A stretch of DNA of 64,000 nt from Chondrosia reniformis (taxonomy: Eukaryota; Porifera; Demospongiae; Chondrillida; Chondrillidae), in contig OX359197.1 of the NCBI GenBank assembly GCA_947172415.1, positions 2,232,001-2,296,000 on the forward strand, in the 5' to 3' direction. The notes under the pieces were generated by a model. That model was not told the DNA's origin. It saw nothing but the letters and a program-made list of their open reading frames with translations, and did no database searches. This document shows, in pieces, positions 21,764 through 31,413 of the stretch (positions are counted from its first letter, which is position 1; each line of letters starts with the position of its first letter). A program made the translations under genes and the position numbers.

Positions 21764-23503
21764 CTAATAGAAATACAATTGGTACTCTTCTTCCCATTTT
21801 TGTAACTGTTCTTTAGGAACCACATCACTATCGGAAAATGAAAAGCCATTACTAAAGGGCTCTGGAACATCAATATCATAAGCCCAGCCTCTGCGATTTG
21901 GCTTGATGCCAGGAATATTTGGCGGATTGTAACATTTCAATCTGTTTGTGCCTACATTTTTGCCAACTCTAGCAGCTTCTTTTGCAATTTCCTTGTAATT
22001 AATATTGTAACATTGCTCGGCAACGCATTCACCCATTTTAGACACCAACAGAGACAGTTTGCTCAACAGCTTGCGATCTGTCTTGTTGATAATGTTGTTA
22101 ATGTGGTAGAAATCACTGGTACTGTTGTAAAATTCTTTTTCACCAGTGCACCATTCTGCATACAACCAGTTGGCACCTTCTGCCCAATCACTACCATTAA
22201 GGACATGTATGGCTTGGTAGGTATTATTCCAAAACCGGTTACCCCAAAACCCTGACATGTTGCCATATACCTTGGTATCCATATTGGAAGAGCCTCCGTA
22301 CATTTCAGAGAGTGCTACGGAACGAAAATTGTTAACTTTAGGACTAGGATCAATTTTTCCATTTAGTATGGAGACAATACTTCTTCCATCAAGCTGTTGT
22401 GGGTTTATTGTATTTGTAATGTTGGCTAAATCTAGCCAAGTAGGCAAGAGATCAACACTCATCACAGCTTGGGTCACCTTGACACCTCCTTTCACTCCTG
22501 GACCACGAACTAGAAAGGGGACCAAAACGTCTGTATTGTAAGCCTGTCTCTTGCCTGGTGTTATTCTAAAATCACCAAGGTGTTGTCCATTGTCTCCCAT
22601 GTAAAATATGTAAGTATCCTTTGAAATATCTAACTCATCAAGGGTTTCAACAATGGCTGCCAACATTTCATCGACTGCCTGTAAGGCTCTCAGTCTATTA
22701 CGATAAAAGTTGTCAATGTCTGCAATTTGACTTTCAGTAAGCAGTGGTAGGCGCTTAATCCAACTTGGTTTTTGCTGCTGAATGTCATCAGAAGGGTTAA
22801 AAGAAGGATAGCGGGGAGCCTTTAGATTATTAAACATATTTTCATGTCTTTTGGCTGGAATTGACGGCGCATGAGGGGCATGAGGGGCAATGTACAAAAA
22901 GAAAGGTTTATCTTCATCTCTTCTCTCAGTGAGATAATTGAGTACCCAATCTCTAATGTAATCTGTCTGGTATATAGTCTTTGGTACATGGTACTCAAAT
23001 TTACCATCCATTGAGACTACTGGTCCGTAGTATAACAATCTAGTCATTCCTCTCCAGTAGGTCCAACCTGGTGGAACATGCTTATACATGGTATACCCAT
23101 TCAGATATTTACCAATCAAAACGGTTTCGTATCCTGCTGCTTGCAGCAGGGTAGCTATTGTAGAATTATACAGACCCTCTGCTATAAATTTTGTAATTCC
23201 ACCACTTAGGTAGGTCTTGTTGTTCAAATCACCATTGTCCCAAATTTTCGTATTGTGACAGTACTGCCCTCTGATAATGGTCGATCGACTGGGACAACAA
23301 AGTCCAGTTGGAACAAAATAGTTCAAAAATTCCATTCCTTCGTTTCTGAGCAGTTTGTTCAAGAATGGCATGTAATCGAGTGACTTGGCCGTTACGTCTT
23401 GGTCATCTGTTAAGAGGAACAAAATATTTGGAGCCTTATTTCCTTCTAGCGAAGGAATACAAAAGCAGATGAACAACAGTACTTCTGGAAGACAAACCCT
23501 CAT
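21764..23503 (-). CDS. GNS-like sulfatase, copy A
   Basis: An intronless 579-residue sulfatase, close in length to the N-acetylglucosamine-6-sulfatase group. A signal peptide covers residues 1-20. Metal-binding D33-D34 lie in LLTDDQD. The formylglycine motif is CCPSRS at 69-74, with C69 the residue to be modified. K132 lies in LIGKYLNG, a conserved histidine in PHAP at 211, and D304-N305 in YMGDNGQHLGD, followed by K318. The order matches GNS. It would remove 6-sulfate from glucosamine of heparan- or keratan-like chains, in the lysosome or outside the cell. Several NxT/S sites fit a secretory protein. It lies between sulfotransferase copies A and B on the same strand. Confidence 0.9.
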   Translation of the reverse strand: MRVCLPEVLLFICFCIPSLEGNKAPNILFLLTDDQDVTAKSLDYMPFLNKLLRNEGMEFLNYFVPTGLCCPSRSTIIRGQYCHNTKIWDNGDLNNKTYLSGGITKFIAEGLYNSTIATLLQAAGYETVLIGKYLNGYTMYKHVPPGWTYWRGMTRLLYYGPVVSMDGKFEYHVPKTIYQTDYIRDWVLNYLTERRDEDKPFFLYIAPHAPHAPSIPAKRHENMFNNLKAPRYPSFNPSDDIQQQKPSWIKRLPLLTESQIADIDNFYRNRLRALQAVDEMLAAIVETLDELDISKDTYIFYMGDNGQHLGDFRITPGKRQAYNTDVLVPFLVRGPGVKGGVKVTQAVMSVDLLPTWLDLANITNTINPQQLDGRSIVSILNGKIDPSPKVNNFRSVALSEMYGGSSNMDTKVYGNMSGFWGNRFWNNTYQAIHVLNGSDWAEGANWLYAEWCTGEKEFYNSTSDFYHINNIINKTDRKLLSKLSLLVSKMGECVAEQCYNINYKEIAKEAARVGKNVGTNRLKCYNPPNIPGIKPNRRGWAYDIDVPEPFSNGFSFSDSDVVPKEQLQKWEEEYQLYFY

Positions 23504-24309
23504 GTCTCGCTCCCGACAGGAATTTTTGCCTATAAATATTAATACTATTATATCTGGAAAGTTATACGTATTCTACCGTATTTGTCCTCTTAGATTTATA
23601 ACGTATATACTTATTTTCTTACTCCATTTTGTTATGACGCAATTGTGGGCGTGACATTTATATACATGCATATATGCAATATACATTAATGGTATCTTAG
23701 ATTTTTCATGCACTTGATTGTGATTATCCTATGAGTCAATTGCATAATATCTTTAAATTTGTAACTTGCATTGTGTAGTACTTGATTGTAATTATTATAC
23801 ATAATCTCTAAGGGAGAAGGCCTTTCTACACTATATTGAGGAAGCATAATAACTAAAAAGACAAAAAGGAGTATTTAAACAGATTGGTATACAAAGATGA
23901 CAAGGTTTATCCTATACCCTACAGTTATATATATCCTTGCACATATTTACCATGCACATGCAGCTTTATAGGCAATGTAGATTTTAATATGTATTCTGGG
24001 TTATACAATACTATAGAGATAAAGTTGTGGCAGATTAATAGGGTTACACGCATAAAAATGTAATACAACATGCAGTAACCAATTCACATCAAGCTATATA
24101 AGTGACAATAAATAGATCAAGCTTATAGTCTATTGCTTGGAAGAAGTTTGTTCCCTTTAACTTGAGTAAAGATGGATTTCAGTGTGGTTATCCATGCCGT
24201 GACTTATTATATATATGTAGTTATAAACACAATACATTGCCAAATATCAAATCAAGTGGATCAAGACGATAATACTATTTATGCACATAATCCTGTTAAT
24301 CCATCACAA
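23504..24309. other. spacer between sulfatase A and sulfotransferase B
   Basis: The sequence matches 30784-31413 with small gaps, so it was copied with the genes. It holds the 5' region of the sulfatase and the 3' end of the sulfotransferase. No gene seen. Confidence 0.6.
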
Positions 24310-27005
24310 TTAGGAATAGGTTTGTTCTTTCCATAGATAATGCTCATCATTAACTAATGTGGCTAGCTGCTGATTGTAAGGTGTAAAGAATTCAACTAAT
24401 ATCCTTTCTGTCTCATGACTCATATAAAGTGAGCTGTTTGAAGCTGCTGAAACTCCTTGGTTTTCGTAATCATACGTTCCTGTCACAGAATGTGTGATGC
24501 CATTAACTGGCCATGGCAGGTCTAAAAAACTGGCAAGTTGATGCAAAATTTTGCTATGATTGCTAAGTTCTTCAGTTCGAATGAGAAGAAATCTCTCCTT
24601 AGGAATGTAATGAAGCCAGTAATACAATGAATAGTAATGAGCTTCCCAGTGGGAGAAAGACGCAGCTAGGTATCCTCTTGTCAGGTACAATGTGATTTTT
24701 GTAATCATATATACACATACTACCATCACCTTGAGTGAGCTCCATGCACTCATTGAAGGCTGTTGTGTGTTGTAATACTGCTAAATGCAACCAGTATCTT
24801 CTCACTTTGTCATCATTAAGAGCCCCCTTCTTTTTCAAGCTTATAAAACATCGTTTATTAAAGTAGTAAAAACCAGACCGAACTAAAAGGACTGGATCTC
24901 TCATTACAATTATAAACCTTTGTTGCTTGAAGAATTAGGAGTACATATATGGCATGAACCCAGGTAATACTGAAGTAGTAGTTGCTCTAAATGGCAAACG
25001 GTAAGCTGCTAAAACACTGCAATCACCAGTTAATATTAAAGGCAGCTGGAACAAAATGAGCAAGATAGCGCTTAAAATATATATAACGAACTTAGCGGTT
25101 CAGTTGTCGTCTTGTAAGGATATATACCATGTCCACCAATGCAACTCCTTTTTTTCAGGTCTAGCAAACATTTTGATTGTTGTTAATTAAAGGAATAAAG
25201 TGTGGTAGTTCCTGTTTTAGCATAACCCAGTAGAAAGAAATAAGGCAGGCAATAAAGGTATCTTTCCCGACTGCTTTCGGAATGTGCTCTTATTGGAACA
25301 CGCAAGTAAGAAGTCGGGCGACTCACTATGTATTTCTCTTTTAGTTTAACTGAGTTTTCGTCTTTCTGGCTGACACCGGGAAATTGGAGGTGTTTAAAAG
25401 CAGAAGGTATCTGTAAGTCGGAATACCAACACGGATTTCTAAATTCGGAGATGTACTCATCTGGAAGATGGGACTTCAGCGATGCTATATATTCATCCAT
25501 TATCAATAAGTTTCTGATGTATATAATTTGTTTTTCCAGTGGCAAATTACGAACGTTCTCCACTAGATATTTTTGAATACCAGTTGATGGTGATTGCGTC
25601 GTTATCTTACTTTCGACAGTAGTTGCAAGTGCATGCGGTGTGTTTGAGAAATGAGATTCACTGACACTCACCACTTCGTTAGATATATCAGGATATCAGG
25701 ATATCAGGAAATCTTATTTAAACTGGTGAGGCCAATAGCCTGAGGCTACTACAAAGGCACCCAGTACAAAAACAACAATATGTACAATAAATAAATAATA
25801 AATAAATAAATAAATAAAATAGAATTGTCAATTCGGTTGTGTGAATATTGTTACATAATACAAATTGTTGCTCATGCATTAGAATAAAAACGTTTACATA
25901 GTTCCGTAAAATTGTTGAGGCTGAGGTTAGGTGTTGCACGAATGGCTGCATGTAGGTATAGGCTGCGTCAGAGGGAAGCACCGGCAAAACTGAATGCCCT
26001 CTGTCCGAATGAAGACCTGACCAAGGGAAGATTAAGTTGGGAAGTGAAAGAGGAACGAGTGTTATGGTGGCAAGAAACATAAGAGAAGAGCCGAGACAGA
26101 TAAGGTGGAGCCTGGGAGGATAAGCTGCAAAACATACACTGGGCCATGTGAAGTTTTCTTCTCAAGGTGAGAGTCGTTAATCCAAGTTCTTGAAGAGCAG
26201 CAGTGGAAGAAGAGTCACGATGCCTATGAAGCACAATCTTACAACCAAAGTTCAGCAGCGATTCCAAGCGGCGAGATTCACCTTGAGTACAGCCAGACCA
26301 GACGACATCACAATAGTCGAAGTGGGGAAGGATGTATGATTTAAGATAAGTGAGGAGGAGAGAGCGAGGAAGAAACCAAGAGAGCCTACGAAGAAGGTTG
26401 AGATGACAGCTTACTTTTCTACAGATCATATGCATGTCAACATGATCACTCCAAGTTAGGGTATCGTTTATAAGCACACAAGATACTTGAACACTCGTAC
26501 CTGATCAACAGTTACACCATCAACAAGAACGTCCAAGCCAGTCTCAATTTTTCTTCTACTAGAGTGAAGGAGCATACATTTTGTTTTGCTTGCATTCAGT
26601 TGCAGTCCATTGCTGGCCATCCACAGGCTGGTTGCATCTAGACACTGTTGAAGTGAAGAGTTTAAAAAAGCAAGATTGCTACTCGTGATGTAGATGGCAG
26701 TGTCATCAGCGAAGAGAACAACAGAATCAGCAGGCAGGACTGAAGGCAGGTCATTGATAAAGGCAGAGAAGAGAGAAGGACCAAGCACAGAGCCTTGGGG
26801 AACACCAGTTGTGGGAACACCAGTTGTGGGAAAACCAGGAGAGGAGAATGAATCACTGACACGAGTAACCTGGCAACGATCGGAAAGATAAGACTTAAAT
26901 ATATCCACCTCGCTCAAGTGGCTACCATGCAGTCTGTAATATAAAAATTATTGTCAAAGAGACAACAGCAAGCGCAAGGAGATGGCGCTTGAGGCGACAT
27001 GCAAA
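24310..27005 (-). pseudogene. CHST15-like sulfotransferase copy B, broken by a LINE
   Basis: Two pieces of a third sulfotransferase copy, 24310-25689 and about 26899-27005, flank a LINE. The coding part also has several indels against copy C: a lost stretch near 25031 that removes the segment before the NMITGDC residues, extra bases near 25080, 25110 and 25180, and a shift near 24640. Motifs such as VMRDPVLLVRSGF and GYAKTGTTTLYS survive in separate frames. It cannot make a full protein. Confidence 0.88.
25690..26898 (-). mobile_element. 5'-truncated CR1/L2-like LINE inserted in copy B
   Basis: The element keeps the end of a reverse transcriptase: motif B GVPQGSVLGPSLFSAFI, catalytic FADDTAIY and the thumb segment SNGLQLNASKTKCMLLHS, then after a frameshift near 26475 the C-terminal part SYILPHFDYCDVVWSG. 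The 3' end is an 8-base microsatellite (cctgatat)n at 25690-25711, as in CR1-type elements. The flanks share atatatc at 25683-25689 and 26900-26906, a target-site duplication. Dead. Confidence 0.85.
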
Positions 27006-27364
27006 GACAGGATTTTTGAGAGTTAGAATCGTTAACTGATCCAGACCACCAGACCCTGTGTCCCTGACTAATTAAATATAACTTGGCGAATATGGCTTCA
27101 TTTCCCCCTTTAATTCTTTGAAATTGTTGATCAACAATTGTCACTATTGGTGTCATAATATGTGGCGTATAGAGTTTTCGCCATAGATACTCACTAACTG
27201 TACTTCTCTCAAGCCCGAATTCTTCCCCTAACTATAGTACTGGTGCTGAGTTGGCTTTGGTTTTCTCTTCTATCAAACTTTTCTAAGCTCTTTGTAAAGT
27301 CGATTTCCAGAATAGGAAGTATGCCGGATAATACAAGGTAGTTTGTATGCAAATTCGTCGAATT

Positions 27365-28366
27365 TATATATAGGCAGGTCGTTTATGCAGTTGATGCAGT
27401 CACTGGTGGAATCTGTGTTGTTGTATGGGGCAGAGATCTGGGGTTGCCATCAGAAGGTAGATGGGTTGAACCAGCTACAATTAAGGGCCCTGAGAATCTT
27501 CTTTGGGGTGGGTGTGCAGGTATCCCTGATGATGGAGGCTGATGCTTTCCCGGTGGTCTGGCTTGCAAGGGTGAGATGTGTTACATTCTGGTTGAAGGTT
27601 ATGACGAATCCACTGTTTGAAGGAAGGATTTTGAGGGCAGCAGTGTTGGAGGCGGCTAAGAGTGGTGGAGGATGGATGAAGAATCTGAAAAAATACCTGG
27701 AATGTTTTGGTTGGTGTGGAATCGGTGCCGAGGAGGTAAAAGGGCTGTCATGTAGAGAAATCACAATGATGTTATAGGCTTGCGCGAGAAGGAAGGTGGA
27801 AGATGAATGGGATGGTGAACTGGTCACAAAACCCAAGTTGGCCTTGTTGAAACTTTTGAAGGAGAAAGGTGGTGAATCTTGATGTTTAAGATGTGGCAGA
27901 TAAGGGTAAGAGACGGATGATGATGATGATCAGGGGTGGGACAGCCCCACTTAGGATTGAATGTGGAAGATGGAGGGGTCTCGAGAGAGCGGAGAGAACA
28001 TGTGGGGAGTGTGAATTGGGGAAGGTGGAAGATGTGCAACATTGGCTGCTGGAGTGCGAGAGATGGAAGGATGAAGGAGTGGACCTTTTTCAGTCATTGT
28101 CACGGGTAGCACTGGGGTTTGATTTGATGACGATGATGATAAACTATTTGCCATTCTGGATCAAGGATGCAAGCATCACTCAATCCTTAAGATTATTTTG
28201 AAGATGTGGACTGCTAGATTTAGTTGACCTTTTGATGACTTAATGTTTTGTTGAACTGATTTATTTGTCATGATGTATTGGTGTGTGCCTCATAGGACAG
28301 TTTGTCCTAGTGCTATGCATGTGGCACGTTAAATAATAATAATAATAAAATAATAATAATATAGAC
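27365..28366 (+). mobile_element. 5'-truncated LINE with AAT tail
   Basis: Open stretches read ESVLLYGAEIWGCHQKVDGL, LNQLQLRALRIFFGVG and, after shifts, the C-terminal zinc-knuckle type CGECELGKVEDVQHWLLEC. The 3' untranslated region ends in (AAT)n at 28331-28363. Comparison with unit A (20545-20970) shows that it replaced or entered most of the pogo-type MITE there. Confidence 0.8.
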
Positions 28367-28439
28367 TTCAGTATATAAAAATTGCGGATTATTTAGGAGT
28401 CGGATTACTGAGGTGTTCCACTGTAACTGTAATGAAATG

Positions 28440-28645
28440 ATAGGGTTTATCTTTTAGATTCGATTCTTTGAGCAGTCGCTGATGAGGACTCTCAGGGTCA
28501 AAACGTTTGACCTTTTGGTTGGTTTGGATTTATCGATGGATCAGTGGACCTTTTATAGACACCTTTTCCCGCCCTCTTCAGTTCCTATCACATGATCTAC
28601 ACTTCCTGTAACATGATCTCTAATATAACCTAAAAGATAAGTTCA
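28440..28645 (+). repeat. fold-back repeat with hammerhead-like core (copy in unit B)
   Basis: At 28475-28512: helix I arm GTCG, CTGATGA (28479-28485), a GACT/GGTC helix II, AAAA where consensus has GAAA, then ACGTT followed by TGAC, which pairs with the first arm (one G-T pair). The upstream arm ttagattcgattctttgagc is the inverted partner of the end kept in unit A at 21330-21350. Confidence 0.55.
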
Positions 28646-29040
28646 ACAGTCAGCAGAAATCCTTACGCTATTATGATAGGGTTTGTTTTGTGATCATAAA
28701 TGAACTGTGGCAACACATGTATATATGTTTAAATAATGTCACAAACAAATCTCTGGCTGTTCAGGATATTATGAAGACATTGCTTCACATCACATTGGAC
28801 CGTATGCAAGCCACCATCATAACCCAGGAAACTCATAAATTGAAGAGGAAAACTGGGTAATGCTGATTCAGAAACCTTATTCCTGCATCAATATCGATTC
28901 AGGAATACATTTAGATCCTCTTTATATATATATTACAATTTAAGCCACTTTCAGAAGATTATGCATACAGATCAGTTTTGCAAATTATGTATGTATATAG
29001 GGAAAGCTTATTATATACGTCAAGTTTCTGTATTGTTTAA

Positions 29041-30783
29041 CTAATAGAAATACAATTGGTACTCTTCTTCCCATTTTTGTAACTGTTCTTTAGGAACCAC
29101 ATCACTATCGGAAAATGAAAAGCCATTACTAAAGGGCTCTGGAACATCAATATCATAAGCCCAGCCTCTGCGATTTGGCTTGATGCCAGGAATATTTGGC
29201 GGATTGTAACATTTCAATCTGTTTGTGCCTACATTTTTGCCAACTCTAGCAGCTTCTTTTGCAATTTCCTTGTAATTAATATTGTAACATTGCTCGGCAA
29301 CGCATTCACCCATTTTAGACACCAACAGAGACAGTTTGCTCAACAGCTTGCGATCTGTCTTGTTGATAATGTTGTTAATGTGGTAGAAATCACTGGTACT
29401 GTTGTAAAATTCTTTTTCACCAGTGCACCATTCTGCATACAACCAGTTGGCACCTTCTGCCCAATCACTACCATTAAGGACATGTATGGCTTGGTAGGTA
29501 TTATTCCAAAACCGGTTGCCCCAAAACCCTGACATGTTGCCATATACCTTGGTATCCATATTGGAAGAACCTCCGTACATTTCAGAGAGTGCTACGGAAC
29601 GAAAATTGTTAACTTTAGGACTGGGATCAATTTTTCCATTTAGTATGGAGACAATACTCCTTCCATCAAGTTGTTGTGGGTTTACTGTATTTGTAATGTT
29701 GGCTAAATCTAGCCAAGTAGGCAAGAGATCAACACTCATCACAGCTTGGGTCACCTTGACACCTCCTTTCACTCCCGGACCACGAACTAGAAAGGGGACC
29801 AAAACGTCTGTATTGTAAGCCTGTCTCTTGCCTGGTGTTATTCTAAAATCACCAAGGTGTTGTCCATTGTCTCCCATGTAAAATATGTAAGTATCCTTTG
29901 AAATATCTAACTCATCAAGGGTTTCAACAATGGCTGCCAACATTTCATCGACTGCCTGTAAGGCTCTCAGTCTGTTACGATAAAAGTTGTCAATGTCTGC
30001 AATTTGACTTTTAGTAAGCAGTGGTAGGCGTTTAATCCAACTTGGTTTTTGCTGCTGGATGTCATCAGAAGGGTTAAAAGAAGGATAGCGGGGAGCCTTT
30101 AGATTATTAAACATATTTTCATGTCTTTTGGCTGGAATTGACGGCGCATGAGGGGCAAAAGGAGCTATGTACATAAAGAAAGGTTTATCTTCATCTCTTC
30201 TCTCAGTGAGATAATTGAGTACCCAATCTCTAATGTAATCTGTCTGGTATATAGTCTTTGGTACATGGTACTCAAATTTACCATCCATTGAGACTACTGG
30301 TCCGTAGTAAGACAATCTAGTCATTCCTCTCCAGTAGGTCCAACCTGGTGGAACATGCTTATACATGGTCTCATACCCATTCAGATATTTACCTATCAAA
30401 ACTGTTTCGTATCCTGCTGCTTGCAGTAGGGTAGCTATTGTAGAATTATACAGACCCTCTGCTATAAATTTTGTAATTCCACCACTTAGGTAGGTCTTGT
30501 TGTTCAAATCACCATTGTCCCAAATTTTCGTGTTGTGACAGTACTGCCCTCTGATAATGGTCGATCGACTGGGACAACAAAGTCCAGTTGGAACAAAATA
30601 GTTCAAAAATTCCATTCCTTCGTTTCTGAGCAGTTTGTTCAAGAATGGCATGTAATCGAGTGACTTGGCTGTTACGTCTTGGTCATCTGTTAAGAGGAAC
30701 AAAATATTTGGAGCCTTATTTCCTTCTAGCGAAGGAATACAAAAGCAGATGAACAACAGTACTTCTGGAAGACAAACCCTCAT
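29041..30783 (-). CDS. GNS-like sulfatase, copy B
   Basis: A 580-residue intronless paralogue of the copy at 21764-23503, almost identical. The differences seen include one extra glutamate in LNGYETMYKH and PFAP for PHAP just before the conserved histidine, which is kept. The CCPSRS formylglycine motif, TDDQD and MGDNGQHLGD are intact, so it should be active. I start at the ATG giving MRVCLPEVLL; an upstream in-frame extension would need a non-ATG start. The very low divergence points to a recent duplication or gene conversion. Confidence 0.9.
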   Translation of the reverse strand: MRVCLPEVLLFICFCIPSLEGNKAPNILFLLTDDQDVTAKSLDYMPFLNKLLRNEGMEFLNYFVPTGLCCPSRSTIIRGQYCHNTKIWDNGDLNNKTYLSGGITKFIAEGLYNSTIATLLQAAGYETVLIGKYLNGYETMYKHVPPGWTYWRGMTRLSYYGPVVSMDGKFEYHVPKTIYQTDYIRDWVLNYLTERRDEDKPFFMYIAPFAPHAPSIPAKRHENMFNNLKAPRYPSFNPSDDIQQQKPSWIKRLPLLTKSQIADIDNFYRNRLRALQAVDEMLAAIVETLDELDISKDTYIFYMGDNGQHLGDFRITPGKRQAYNTDVLVPFLVRGPGVKGGVKVTQAVMSVDLLPTWLDLANITNTVNPQQLDGRSIVSILNGKIDPSPKVNNFRSVALSEMYGGSSNMDTKVYGNMSGFWGNRFWNNTYQAIHVLNGSDWAEGANWLYAEWCTGEKEFYNSTSDFYHINNIINKTDRKLLSKLSLLVSKMGECVAEQCYNINYKEIAKEAARVGKNVGTNRLKCYNPPNIPGIKPNRRGWAYDIDVPEPFSNGFSFSDSDVVPKEQLQKWEEEYQLYFY

Positions 30784-31413
30784 TTCTCGCTCCCGACAGA
30801 AATTTTTGCCTATAAATATTAATACTATTATATCTGGCAAGTTATACGTATTCTACCGTATTTGTCCTTATTTTCTTACTCCATTTTGTTATGACGCAAT
30901 TGTGGGCGTGACATTAATATACATGCACTTGATTGTGATTATCCATAATATCTTTACATTTGTAACTAGCATTGTGTAGTACTTGATTGTAATTATTATA
31001 CATAATCTCTAAGGGAGAAGGCCTTTCTACACTAATTGAGGCATAATAACTAAAAAGACAAAAAGGAGTATTTAAACAGATTGGTATACAAAGATGACAT
31101 GGTTTATCCTATACCCTACAGTTATATATATCCTTGCACATATTTACCATGCACATGCAGCTTTATAGGCAATGTAGATTTTAATATGTATTTTGGGTTA
31201 TACAATACTATAGAGATAAAATTGTGGCAGATTAATAGTGTTACATGCATAAAAATGTAATACAACAGATTTTTGTGTATGCATATGCAGTAACCAATTC
31301 ACATCAAGCTATATAAGTGACAATAAATGGATCAAGCTTATAGTCTATTGCTTGCAATTCCCTTTAATGTAAGTAAAGATTGATTGCAGCATAATCCTGT
31401 TAATCTGTCACAA
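30784..31413. other. spacer between sulfatase B and sulfotransferase C
   Basis: It is a paralogue of 23504-24309, shorter by a few deletions. No gene. Confidence 0.6.

Noticed and set aside
22013-22541. Plus-strand frames inside the sulfatase genes (also at 29290-29818)
   Set aside because: They are antisense shadows of intact sulfatase coding sequence and recur in both copies for that reason.
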